Source of the DNA: Terriglobia bacterium
GTDB lineage: Bacteria; Acidobacteriota; Terriglobia; Terriglobales; Acidobacteriaceae
NCBI GenBank assembly: GCA_020072815.1
Contig: JAIQGE010000019.1
Coordinates: forward strand, 1-64,000
Reading direction: 5' to 3'
Length of the DNA: 64,000 nucleotides
This document shows, piece after piece, positions 34,171 to 42,440 of this stretch (positions are counted from its first letter, which is position 1; every line of letters begins with the position of its first letter). The notes below the pieces were generated by a model. The model saw only the letters and a list, made by a program, of their open reading frames with translations, ran no database searches and was not told where the DNA came from. The position numbers and the translations under genes are program-made.

Positions 34171-34397
34171 ACAAGATTTCTGACCGCTTTAACACTGATC
34201 GCCCTGGCCTGTGCTCGGCGTTGCATTGGAAGAGCCAGTACGTGTGGATCGACCAGGACCCCAGCGTGCCGCGCTCCGGCGACGGCCTGTTCTGGTGCGC
34301 CCTGACCCAGACCTGCATTGGTCCGGACAACCAGCTGGCCGAGCCGGGCAACTGCTGCTCCGGCGAACGCGGCTGCCATTGCGGCGCCAGCAAGTAA
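34167..34397 (+). CDS. small Cys-rich protein coupled to the molybdenum hydroxylase
   Basis: A 76-residue protein starting inside the stop of the FAD-subunit gene (ATGA at 34167-34170), so it is almost certainly translated with the enzyme. It contains seven cysteines, most in the C-terminal half: WCALTQTC, then NCCSGERGCHC. This fits a metal site or disulfide-linked fold. A Trp/Tyr-rich patch (LHWKSQYVWIDQDPS) lies in the middle. No signal peptide. I recognise no family. An accessory electron carrier, maturation factor or fourth subunit is possible; the coupling supports a role tied to the enzyme. Confidence 0.75.
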   Translation: MNKISDRFNTDRPGLCSALHWKSQYVWIDQDPSVPRSGDGLFWCALTQTCIGPDNQLAEPGNCCSGERGCHCGASK

Positions 34398-34504
34398 AGA
34401 CCGTTCGCCGCAGAGCTGCGCTGATCACCGCGAATCGGGAAAGGCTTGCAGTTCCCGACAAGGGCTTGCCAATCGGGATTACAATATTGGGCAGGAGTTC
34501 CCCC

Positions 34505-35185
34505 ATGCGTAAGATTGATTTCCTCTCCTTGTTGCTCTCGTTTTCTCTGGTGTGTGTTTCCGCGTTTGCACTGCAAGCGCCGGCTCCCCAAATCAAAGGA
34601 CAATACCTGGAGACGCGCAGCGCCGACGTCTACGTGGGCCAGTGCTTCGCCAACGGCGAAGTCAATCTCACGGGCAATGAAGCCATCGTGGCCTGGCACG
34701 TGACGGAAGGGAAGTGGGACGGCGTTTCGCTCGCCGGGCTGACCGTGGTCGGCGCCATCAAAGCGCGCGCCACGCTGGGTGATCCTTACAACTCGCCGTA
34801 TCCCGCCAAGTCCGTTCTCTTTGTGGACCAGCGGGCCACGGCGCAACAGCGCCAGGCGCTGATCAACTTTGCCCAGGAGATGGGCGGCGAACTGCTGCAC
34901 AACGTGGTCCACGTGGTGGACACGCAGATTGACATGGAAGTGCTGGCGGGCCACGACAGCCGCGCCAGATTGCAGGCCGGGAATTTCGTTACCGTGGAGA
35001 CCCGGGCCATCGGCGAGAAAGACCACCTGTGCGGCAATGAGAGCACCTTGTATCCGCCGTTGACGCGCACCACGCACGCCATGCCCGCCGTGGCCATGAC
35101 CGATCAGTATCGCGGCAACGATCTCAACATTGTGTGGGAACTCCACAACAAGCGCAGCGCGTTTGTGGGCACGTTCGCGCGGTAG
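34505..35185 (+). CDS. exported DUF1326-like protein
   Basis: A 226-residue protein with an N-terminal signal peptide (about 1-23, LLLSFSLVCVSAFALQ). The mature part begins IKGQYLETRSADVYVGQCFANGE and continues with a beta-rich core (AIVAWHVTEGKWDGVSLAGL), matching the DUF1326 pattern of proteins that open with a Y-E-x-R-x-A-x-V-x-x-x-C motif. It lies 107 nt after the Cys-rich gene and may share its transcript. Function unknown. The start at 34505 is chosen for the signal peptide. Confidence 0.75.
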   Translation: MRKIDFLSLLLSFSLVCVSAFALQAPAPQIKGQYLETRSADVYVGQCFANGEVNLTGNEAIVAWHVTEGKWDGVSLAGLTVVGAIKARATLGDPYNSPYPAKSVLFVDQRATAQQRQALINFAQEMGGELLHNVVHVVDTQIDMEVLAGHDSRARLQAGNFVTVETRAIGEKDHLCGNESTLYPPLTRTTHAMPAVAMTDQYRGNDLNIVWELHNKRSAFVGTFAR

Positions 35186-35353
35186 CTTAGTTAGCCTTGA
35201 ACAGGAAGGCTGTTACGGAGCGGCCTTGCTATTCCTTAAGAGGACTTAGCCTTCCTCTATTTATTCTTGTTTATTCTTATTGTGACGGGGAGCATGAGAG
35301 TGTGAGAATACCTTGTCACTCAAATAAGTCGTTTAGTCTCTTGAAGGAGAACT

Positions 35354-36139
35354 ATGCGTATCGCTTATCGTTTTTGGGCCATGGTCCTATGCGTAAGTTT
35401 GACCAGCTATGTCGCTTTTTCCGAATCAGAAGGAAATAGCTGGCACAAGGTCCGTTACAACGGTGGAACACTGCAAACCAAGGTGGATCCCAAGGACTGG
35501 GACAACCAGCTCACAGTCACCTCAGACTCGATCACGTTGAAGTTGAAAGATGAGCAGCAGGTTGTGATACCCGCAAAGTCGGTCACCGGCCTGAGTTACG
35601 GCCAGGAAGCCCACCGCCGAGTGGGTACCATGATTGCCCTGGGCGTTCTGATTACGCCGCTGGCCCTTTTTGGGTTGATGCACAAGACCCGTTTGCATTT
35701 CATTGGCATCGAGTACAGCACGGTTGACGGGAAAAAAGCGGGCCTGCTGCTGCAAGGAGACAAAAGCAACTACCGGGCGATTCTGACTGCGCTGGAGGGA
35801 GCGACAGGGGCGCCTCTGTCAGTCTCCGAAAAAGACCGTGAGTACGTGCCTGGATTGACCAATACCAAGGTCGTGAAGGAGAAAGAAAAGGAGCCGAGCA
35901 CGGAGGCGTCTGGTTCGACCGCGGCAGAGAACGGAACGGTCTCCGTAAAATCTACGCCGGACGGAGCCGACGTCGCAGCCGACGGCAATTTTGTGGGCAA
36001 CTCTCCGGCTTCGTTGAAGCTCAGTGCCGGCAAGCACACGGTTAAGGTATCGCTTGCGGGTTACAAGGACTGGACGCGCGAGATTACTGTGAATGCCGGA
36101 TCAGAGGTGCAATTGAACGCAACACTGGAAAAGCAATAG
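35354..36139 (+). CDS. exported PEGA-domain protein
   Basis: A 261-residue protein: signal peptide (about 1-23), a beta-rich N-terminal half (TVTSDSITLKLKDEQQVVIPAKS), one hydrophobic segment (about 90-108, MIALGVLITPLALFGLM), a charged Lys/Glu/Ser linker (about 170-195), and a C-terminal PEGA-like surface-anchoring fold (GTVSVKSTPDGADVAADGNF ... LKLSAGKHTVKVSLAGYKDW). Strong ribosome-binding site (AAGGAG). A perfect terminator follows, so the gene is probably monocistronic. A role at the cell surface is inferred. Confidence 0.75.
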   Translation: MRIAYRFWAMVLCVSLTSYVAFSESEGNSWHKVRYNGGTLQTKVDPKDWDNQLTVTSDSITLKLKDEQQVVIPAKSVTGLSYGQEAHRRVGTMIALGVLITPLALFGLMHKTRLHFIGIEYSTVDGKKAGLLLQGDKSNYRAILTALEGATGAPLSVSEKDREYVPGLTNTKVVKEKEKEPSTEASGSTAAENGTVSVKSTPDGADVAADGNFVGNSPASLKLSAGKHTVKVSLAGYKDWTREITVNAGSEVQLNATLEKQ

Positions 36140-36170
36140 CTGGGAATCACACTCTTAAGCCTTGGTAGCG

Positions 36171-36198
36171 AGTAGGCCGCCGTACAAGGCGGCCTACT
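36171..36198 (+). terminator. rho-independent terminator
   Basis: An 11-bp stem with arms AGTAGGCCGCC (36171-36181) and GGCGGCCTACT (36188-36198), 6-nt loop, then TTGTTTG. It lies 32 nt after the PEGA-protein stop. Confidence 0.85.
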
Positions 36199-36300
36199 TT
36201 GTTTGCACAGTTGTAGGCATCTAGCCGCTAGCCGTTAGCGCGATCACAAATGTTAACCGCAACACTTGATCTTGATCTGCGTGAATCAGTGTAATCAGTG

Positions 36301-36318
36301 TCATCAGCGGTAAGGTTT
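36301..36318. repeat. dispersed 18-bp repeat, copy 1
   Basis: TCATCAGCGGTAAGGTTT occurs here and, exactly inverted, at 58673-58690. The flanks (GTGAATCAGTGTAATCAGTG here) are also related. It is an intergenic repeat of unknown role. Confidence 0.6.
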
Positions 36319-36322
36319 CCCG

Positions 36323-37396
36323 CTAGTGCGCTGACCTCTTCAGCAACTCCTCCAAATGATTTCCCCAAATCGCCGGCCAGGTGTGCGTTCCGTGGCCGCG
36401 GGTTTCGTCGGTGATGGGCAGCAGCACGAACTTGCCGTTCTTCACCTGCTGTATGTCTTTCTCCAGGATCTTCAGCTCGGGCGGATTGATCTGGTCATCG
36501 GCGGAGTTCACGGCCGTAAGCGGCGTGGCGATTTTGCCGAGCTGCGGCTCAGGGTTGTAGTTCCGCGACGCGTCAAAGTAATAAATCATGTCGTTGGCGT
36601 CCGTGGTCTTCATGCGCGCGGCGATGAAGTCTTCCAGGAACTTGTCGGCCTGTTCGCGCGTGGGAAGTTCTTTTTGCATGCGCAGCGGCGCGCTGCCCAT
36701 CATTAGCAGAATATCCAGCGCGGCGGCCAGGCCGTGCGGCGGCTGCTTGTACTCGCCGTTGTTCCAGTCAGGCGAGGTGCGGATGGCGTCCATGATCATG
36801 CGGCGGGTCATGCGGTTGCGTCCGGCAATCTCCACGGGGAGACTGGCCAGCGGCATGGCGGCGTCCATGAAGTCCGGATGCTGTTCCGCCCACAGCCAGG
36901 TGTGCATGCCGCCCATGGACGTGCCCATCACCAGCCGCAGATGGTCCACGCCCAGGCCTTGGGTCAGCAGGCGATACTGCAGCTCGATCATGTCGTCATA
37001 TTCGTAATGCGGGAAGCGCATGTGCATGCCGTCACTGGGCTTGCTGGATTCGCCGTGGCCCACGTTGTCGGGCAGCACGATGAAATATTTTGTGGCGTCC
37101 AGAAGTTGTCCAGGTCCGAACAGCACGCCGGCGAAGTTGGGCGAAAGGAACTGGCGTCCGCTGCCGCCGGTGCCGTGCAGCACCAGCACAGCGTTGCGCA
37201 CACGGCCACTCGCGTCTTTTTGCGGCGTGCCCAGCGTGTAGTAATGCAGCTTGACTTCACCCAGCTTCTCTCCGGATTTGAATTGAAAATCTTTTACGAC
37301 GAAGTTGCCCGGCGTGGGCGCGGGGTAGTCAGCAGCGTGAAGGCACGCGGCTGCAAGCGCGATGAGGAGTCCCAAAACGGGAAAGCGAGTTTTCAT
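36323..37396 (-). CDS. exported alpha/beta hydrolase (homoserine O-acetyltransferase-like)
   Basis: A 357-residue hydrolase with a signal peptide (1-22). Fold landmarks are HGTGGSG (oxyanion region), the nucleophile elbow GTSMGG with Ser160, an acid in NSADDQINPPE and the histidine in ETRGHGTHTW. Closest in style to the MetX-like subgroup, but its export argues against a role in methionine synthesis. It is more likely an esterase or acyltransferase acting outside the cytoplasm. Monocistronic on the minus strand, divergent from the next gene. Confidence 0.85.
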   Translation of the reverse strand: MKTRFPVLGLLIALAAACLHAADYPAPTPGNFVVKDFQFKSGEKLGEVKLHYYTLGTPQKDASGRVRNAVLVLHGTGGSGRQFLSPNFAGVLFGPGQLLDATKYFIVLPDNVGHGESSKPSDGMHMRFPHYEYDDMIELQYRLLTQGLGVDHLRLVMGTSMGGMHTWLWAEQHPDFMDAAMPLASLPVEIAGRNRMTRRMIMDAIRTSPDWNNGEYKQPPHGLAAALDILLMMGSAPLRMQKELPTREQADKFLEDFIAARMKTTDANDMIYYFDASRNYNPEPQLGKIATPLTAVNSADDQINPPELKILEKDIQQVKNGKFVLLPITDETRGHGTHTWPAIWGNHLEELLKRSAH

Positions 37397-37645
37397 CTCA
37401 ATCTCCTAAGAACGGAAAAGACTAACTCATGCAAGGCTGCAAGGAAAGCCGCTTCGACAATGTTCATGCGCTTTGCAGCGCCGCAAGCGGAGCAGAGTTG
37501 GACTTGCCCGAGTCGGTTTCCAATAAATCGTTACACGATATTTGTTTTCCCGCCTGCGTAACTCCGCCGTTGTCCCGGACTCGATGAATGGCACAGGGCC
37601 CCATTCACACAGTTTGATCTCTACTTCCGGAGAAAAAGGTTCCTT

Positions 37646-38470
37646 ATGAAACAGAATCGTGCTTTCACAATGATCGCGGGGCTGGCAGCAATCCTGTTGT
37701 TTGCCCTCGGCGCCTTTGCTCAATCCAGCAACGGAAACACCGTTCGACCCCTGAACGTCAACCAAACCGAAGGATTTGCTCAAGGCACACTCCTGGTGTT
37801 TACGTATTTCCAGAATTTCGATTGTATCCACGAGCCGTTTGACGACCTTGATCACAACGGACAAGTAGCAGCGGTGGACGCCAACGAATTTCAACGGCCC
37901 ATCTGCGCGGTGGGACGCGAAGCGTCGCTTGATCCGACCGGTGGACCAATCAAGAACACCCTGAAGCTGTATGTGATCGCGCCGTTTTTTGGCAACGACA
38001 CGAATATCAACGATGCCTTCACCCCGGCCCTGGGACAAGCGCTGATCGGCTTGTTTGGGTTCATTCCAGAGGCCTTTAAGACCCATCCCACCGTACCGGT
38101 GCAATGCCCCGAGCCTGGCCTGCCAGTGACCCAGCACACCGGCATGCCCAGCACCTGCACCATGCACACCATGCAGACTGATCTGGGTCCCGTGCTGGCC
38201 AAGCTCGGCAAGGTCCCGCCCAACACCAGCGTGATTGTGCCCACACTCAATCACAGCCACATCATTGACGGCAAACATTTCGGGCCGGTGTGGTGGGAGG
38301 TAATCTCGGTGCTGGTGACCGACCCCAGCGCGTGGCCCAGCGCCGACGGGACCACCGGCATCAACTCCCTGGACGCCTTGCGTGCCGCGCAAGCCGCGGG
38401 TAAGGCCGCCCCGGACCAGCCAACCAACTTCTTCCTGTTCTTTGATTCCCAACCGGAGACGCACAACTAA
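37646..38470 (+). CDS. secreted protein of unknown function, 274 aa
   Basis: Signal peptide (about 8-26, TMIAGLAAILLFALGAFAQ) followed by a mature domain with two Cys pairs (NFDCIHEPF, RPICAVG, VQCPEPG, STCTMHT) and several His residues (LNHSHIIDGKHFGPVWWEV). The pattern suggests a disulfide-stabilised or metal-binding secreted domain. No family recognised. A strong terminator follows, so it is probably monocistronic. Confidence 0.75.
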   Translation: MKQNRAFTMIAGLAAILLFALGAFAQSSNGNTVRPLNVNQTEGFAQGTLLVFTYFQNFDCIHEPFDDLDHNGQVAAVDANEFQRPICAVGREASLDPTGGPIKNTLKLYVIAPFFGNDTNINDAFTPALGQALIGLFGFIPEAFKTHPTVPVQCPEPGLPVTQHTGMPSTCTMHTMQTDLGPVLAKLGKVPPNTSVIVPTLNHSHIIDGKHFGPVWWEVISVLVTDPSAWPSADGTTGINSLDALRAAQAAGKAAPDQPTNFFLFFDSQPETHN

Positions 38471-38487
38471 CTTGCTGCCTTTGCCCT

Positions 38488-38522
38488 CATGGGCGCGCGA
38501 ACCACGCGCCCATGACCTTTTT
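38488..38522 (+). terminator. rho-independent terminator
   Basis: Perfect 10-bp stem CATGGGCGCG (38488-38497) and CGCGCCCATG (38505-38514), 7-nt loop, then ACCTTTTTC. It lies 18 nt after the preceding stop codon. Confidence 0.85.
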
Positions 38523-38633
38523 CACGGCATCGGTGAAAAGGGGCCTGCAACCACGGTTCTCCTTCAAACGCGTTTGGCAAAACCGGCCCTGCGGCTATAA
38601 TGGCCAGCCATTCTTAATCGCAAGGAGCCGCCA

Positions 38634-40484
38634 ATGCTGGACCGCAGAAAGTTTCTGGCCGTTTGCTCGAGCCTGGGACTCACGTCAACTTTGCTGCCCG
38701 GCGTTCTCTGGGCCATCGCTGAAGACAAGCCCAAGATCACGCGCGAGATGATTGACAACGCGGCGGCCATCGCCGACGTGAAGATCAGCGATGAATACAA
38801 AGACATGATGCTGGAGGACCTGAACGGTTTCAAAGAGAGCTTTGACGCGATCTACGGCCTGCACATGAAGAATGAGGTGGCACCGTCAGTGATGTTTGAT
38901 CCTGTGCTGCCAGGGATGAAGTTTGAGACCGAGCGGCGTCCGCTGAAAATGTCGGCGTCGGCCGGCGCAGGCGGCGTCCCCAAGAACCTGGAAGACGCGG
39001 CGTTTTATTCCGTGCGCCAGCTGGCTGATCTGGTGCGGACCAAGAAGGTTTCTTCTTCGGCGCTGACGGAGATGTATCTGGAGCGGCTCAAGCGTTACGA
39101 TCCCACGCTGCACTTTGTCATCACCTTGACGGAAGATCGCGCCAAAGCCCAAGCGAAGGAAGCCGACCGCGAGATTGCCGCAGGAAAATATCGCGGGCCG
39201 CTGCACGGACTCCCCTGGGGCGCCAAAGACCTGCTGGCGGTGAAGGGCTACCGCACCACATGGGGCGCAGGTGGGTTCGAAGACCAGAAGTTTGACGAAG
39301 ACGCCACGGTGGTCAAGCGGTTGGACGAAGCCGGCGCCGTGCTGGTGGCCAAACTCACGCTGGGCGCTCTGGCGCTGGGCGACAAATGGTTCGGCGGGAT
39401 GACGCGCAATCCCTGGAATACCAAACAAGGGTCGTCGGGGTCTTCGGCCGGGTCGGCGTCGGCCACGGCGGCGGGCTGCGTGGCGTTTGCTATTGGCTCG
39501 GAAACGCTGGGATCGATTTCATCGCCATCCACGCGCTGCGGCGTCACCGGCTTGCGGCCGACGTTTGGTCTGGTCCCGCGCACCGGGGCCATGGCCCTCT
39601 CCTGGACCATGGACAAGCTTGGCCCGCTCTGCCGCGCCGCAGAAGACTGCGCGCTGGTGCTGAGCGCCATTTACGGCCCGGACGGACGCGATCGCACGGT
39701 GCACAACGCCGCGTTCAACTGGGACGCCGGCGTGGACTGGCGCAAGCTGAAAATCGGCTACCTGAACAAGGATTTTGAGCTTCCGTCGCCACCGACTCCG
39801 CCCGCGGAGCCGCCGAAAGAAGAAAAAGATCTTTCGCCGGAAGAGAAGAAGAAGCGCGACGAGGACGCCGCCAATCGCGCGATGGGCCGCGCCCGTCGCG
39901 AGTATGACCACAAGTACGATGAAGCGGCGCTGGCCAAGTTGCGCGCCATGGGCGTGAACCTGATTCCGCTGGAGTTGCCTAAGTTGCCGTATGGAGCCAT
40001 GCGGTCCATGCTGGAAGCCGAAGCAGCGGCGGCGTTTGACGAGTTGACCCGCTCCGGCCGCGACAAGCTGCTCACCGCACAAACCAAAGACGATTGGCCC
40101 AACACCTTTCGTACCGCGCGGTTGATCCCCGCGGTGGAATACATTCAAGCCAGCCGGGCGCGCACCCTGGCCATGGAACAGACGGCCAAGGTCTTTGAGC
40201 AGGTGGATGTGATCGTGGCGCCCACGCAGAGCACGCAGTTGCTGGTCACCAATCTGACCGGGCATCCGGCGCTGATTCTGCCTAACGGCTTCCGCGGCGA
40301 TGACGCGCCCAAAGCGCGCGTCCGCGAGAATGGAGAAGTGGACCCTGGCGGTCCGGGAACGCCTGTAAGCCTGACCTTCCTGGGCAATCTTTATGGCGAA
40401 GCCAAGCTGCTGGCCGTGGCCAAGGCCTACCAGGATGCAACGGGTTTCCACTTGAAGCGCCCGAAACTGGAGGCTGGACTGTAA
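38634..40484 (+). CDS. Tat-exported amidase (amidase-signature family)
   Basis: A 616-residue amidase. The N-terminus MLDRRKFLAV with a following hydrophobic stretch is a twin-arginine signal. The Ser-cisSer-Lys catalytic set is visible as LPWGAKDLLAVKG (Lys), QGSSGSSAGSASA and GSETLGSISSPSTRCGVTG. Compared with typical amidases (about 470-500 residues) it has an N-terminal extension and a highly charged insertion (about 385-425, PPKEEKDLSPEEKKKRDED). Substrate unknown; it hydrolyses amide bonds outside the cytoplasm. Monocistronic. Confidence 0.9.
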   Translation: MLDRRKFLAVCSSLGLTSTLLPGVLWAIAEDKPKITREMIDNAAAIADVKISDEYKDMMLEDLNGFKESFDAIYGLHMKNEVAPSVMFDPVLPGMKFETERRPLKMSASAGAGGVPKNLEDAAFYSVRQLADLVRTKKVSSSALTEMYLERLKRYDPTLHFVITLTEDRAKAQAKEADREIAAGKYRGPLHGLPWGAKDLLAVKGYRTTWGAGGFEDQKFDEDATVVKRLDEAGAVLVAKLTLGALALGDKWFGGMTRNPWNTKQGSSGSSAGSASATAAGCVAFAIGSETLGSISSPSTRCGVTGLRPTFGLVPRTGAMALSWTMDKLGPLCRAAEDCALVLSAIYGPDGRDRTVHNAAFNWDAGVDWRKLKIGYLNKDFELPSPPTPPAEPPKEEKDLSPEEKKKRDEDAANRAMGRARREYDHKYDEAALAKLRAMGVNLIPLELPKLPYGAMRSMLEAEAAAAFDELTRSGRDKLLTAQTKDDWPNTFRTARLIPAVEYIQASRARTLAMEQTAKVFEQVDVIVAPTQSTQLLVTNLTGHPALILPNGFRGDDAPKARVRENGEVDPGGPGTPVSLTFLGNLYGEAKLLAVAKAYQDATGFHLKRPKLEAGL

Positions 40485-40739
40485 ATGAGGCGAAAGATGA
40501 AAATGGGTACACCAAGAGAATGAGAATTTCCTTAGCACCGCATATTCGAAGCATGTTCCAATAATAGGAATTGTGCATTTCTACGGATACAAAGGTTCTG
40601 ATTTTGTGTTGAATAGACGGTAATCATCGCAGTTTTCGCTCGGGGCTGGAATCACCAGCCTGACGGGGTTCTGCTGAAGTCTGCGGTAAAGGTTTTTTTT
40701 GGAGCCAAACGAAGAAAACAAATCTGGAGGAAATAAGAC

Positions 40740-40862
40740 ATGAGGATCACTCTGCGTGTAGTGTTGTTGGCGGCGATGTTGTGTGGCGCGGCTGCGAGTT
40801 CCTTTGCCGGTGGCCCTGGACCTGTACCGCCCCCGACAGAGCCGCCAAGCGCGGTTCGTTAG
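40740..40862 (+). CDS. 40-residue secreted peptide
   Basis: A short gene with a strong Shine-Dalgarno sequence (GGAGG at 40726-40730, 9 nt before the ATG). The product begins MRITLRVVLLAAMLCGAAA, a textbook signal peptide likely cleaved near SSFA-G. It leaves a proline-rich peptide of about 16-17 residues (GGPGPVPPPTEPPSAVR). The next gene, a multi-TM protein, starts 44 nt later on the same strand. Candidate secreted signalling or wall-associated peptide; no family recognised. Its good translation signals make it unlikely to be chance. Confidence 0.6.
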   Translation: MRITLRVVLLAAMLCGAAASSFAGGPGPVPPPTEPPSAVR

Positions 40863-40906
40863 AATTTTATTGTTGAAGGGCCAGCACAAAGTTTAGGCTT
40901 GTTGCG

Positions 40907-41677
40907 TTGCCCTCAACGATAACAAGCTGGCTTTGGGAAATAATCCAATGGCTTTCGCTGCCGCTGCTCGGCTGCCTGGCAATTGTTCTTGTCCGGCGAA
41001 AGCTCTATCGTGATTTTGCTTTGTTTTTTGCCTATGTTCTCATTGTGTGCTTGATTGGTTTGGTGCGCTTTGCGGTTTACAGGGAATTTTCCGCGAAGAT
41101 ATATTTTCGCGTCTATTGGGTTTCGGATTTTCTAATTTATCTTGCCGCTCTTCTGGCGATTTATGAGACGTTCCTGCGACGGCTGTTCCCCCGCGCACTC
41201 AAAGTGCGGTTTTTTCGCTATCTTTTTCCCGCAGTTACTGCGTTTGTCTTCCTTCTTACGTTTCTAACCGCCCTCGATTCTCACAATAGACGTGCTGTTC
41301 TCTTTATCACTTCGCGGACCCTGGACTTCCTGTGCTCGGCGGTGATCGCTTTTTTCGTTCTGCTGCTTCTGGTCATGGGAAGGCGGCTTTCACGGATCGA
41401 ATTCAATGTTGCCTTGGGGTTCGGAATACAGGCTGCCGTGGTCCTGGTTTCAGCGGCGCTGACCACGCGAGCTGACTACACTGCGAACGCCTTCGCGCGC
41501 TTCGAGCCGGTTTCCTACGACATTGCCTGCCTGATCTGGCTCATCACTTTCTGGAAGGCTGAACAGCCTGCGCCGGTCTCATCGGACAATCGGATTTCCC
41601 CGGAGATGGTGGAACAAGCCAGAGGCTGGGAGTCATCGCTCAAGGATTTCTTCCGTTCAAAAAAACCGAAGTTGTAA
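40907..41677 (+). CDS. multi-spanning membrane protein, 256 aa (TTG start)
   Basis: About seven hydrophobic segments (near residues 8-28, 37-57, 73-92, 108-127, 138-160, 168-188, 203-220) and a charged cytoplasmic tail (about 225-256). The arrangement recalls a family of 7TM hypothetical proteins frequent in Acidobacteriota. There is no ATG; TTG at 40907 is the first possible start after the in-frame stop at 40874 that precedes the hydrophobic core. Follows the small secreted peptide gene, so the pair may be co-transcribed. Function unknown. Confidence 0.65.
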   Translation: MPSTITSWLWEIIQWLSLPLLGCLAIVLVRRKLYRDFALFFAYVLIVCLIGLVRFAVYREFSAKIYFRVYWVSDFLIYLAALLAIYETFLRRLFPRALKVRFFRYLFPAVTAFVFLLTFLTALDSHNRRAVLFITSRTLDFLCSAVIAFFVLLLLVMGRRLSRIEFNVALGFGIQAAVVLVSAALTTRADYTANAFARFEPVSYDIACLIWLITFWKAEQPAPVSSDNRISPEMVEQARGWESSLKDFFRSKKPKL

Positions 41678-41688
41678 GCCGGAAAAAC

Positions 41689-42285
41689 TTAGAGGCTCTG
41701 CGTCAGCGCGTCCTGCAGGCTGGAGAACTTGAGGATGGCCAGGTTGTCGGCTTTGCTCTTGAGCAGTTCATAGGCAGGGACCAGGCTGGAGGACATCATT
41801 TCCTGCAGTTCGGTGATGCGGGCCGTGGACAGCAGCGGAATGGCGATGATCAGCAAGGCTTTCCATCCATACAGCACCGCCAGCCCTAACAGCGTATACA
41901 AACGAACGTGGACGCCGGCATCAATCATCTCCTGCGCCAGTGAGCCGATGAGCTGGTTGCCGTTGTTCAACTGGCTGTAACCCAGGCGTTGCAGCAGCGC
42001 GGCGTTGTGGGTCATGCGCCGCAGGCAGTCAATGCACCGCTGAACGCGCCGGCGCTGAAGTTCGGCCAGCTCTTTGGGCGTACCCTGAAAAGGCGTGGCC
42101 GCGGGCGCAGGCCCGGACACATCATTCAGGACGTCAAGATTGACGGGAAGAAAAGACGGGATCAACTCGCCCAGCTCAACCGGGAGCGAGCGCCGCTCGC
42201 GAAAGTTGACGATGGCGGTAAAAAAGAACAGCAGGAGAAGCCCTGCTGCCAAACCGATCCATACTAGAAATAAGGCGTCGTGCAT
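41689..42285 (-). CDS. membrane-anchored hypothetical protein, 198 aa
   Basis: An N-terminal membrane segment (about 4-24, LFLVWIGLAAGLLLLFFF) and a second near residue 130-150 (LLGLAVLYGWKALLIIAIPLL). Between them lies a helical region rich in Leu/Arg (ELAELQRRRVQRCIDCLRR). The start at 42285 (MHDALFLVW) is preferred over a TTG codon 57 nt upstream. Convergent with the 7TM gene. No family recognised. Confidence 0.65.
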   Translation of the reverse strand: MHDALFLVWIGLAAGLLLLFFFTAIVNFRERRSLPVELGELIPSFLPVNLDVLNDVSGPAPAATPFQGTPKELAELQRRRVQRCIDCLRRMTHNAALLQRLGYSQLNNGNQLIGSLAQEMIDAGVHVRLYTLLGLAVLYGWKALLIIAIPLLSTARITELQEMMSSSLVPAYELLKSKADNLAILKFSSLQDALTQSL

Positions 42286-42440
42286 TTTTCCGTCCGGAAG
42301 AACTACGTTGAAGACTCTACCTTTCTGGAGAATCAAGGTCAACGCAAAACCGAGGTCCGGAAAACTTTCGTCATCGCCTGTTGCCGGTTAAGGGAATCCT
42401 AATCTTGGCCGTCACGGCAACAGGGAGAATGGCTATGATT

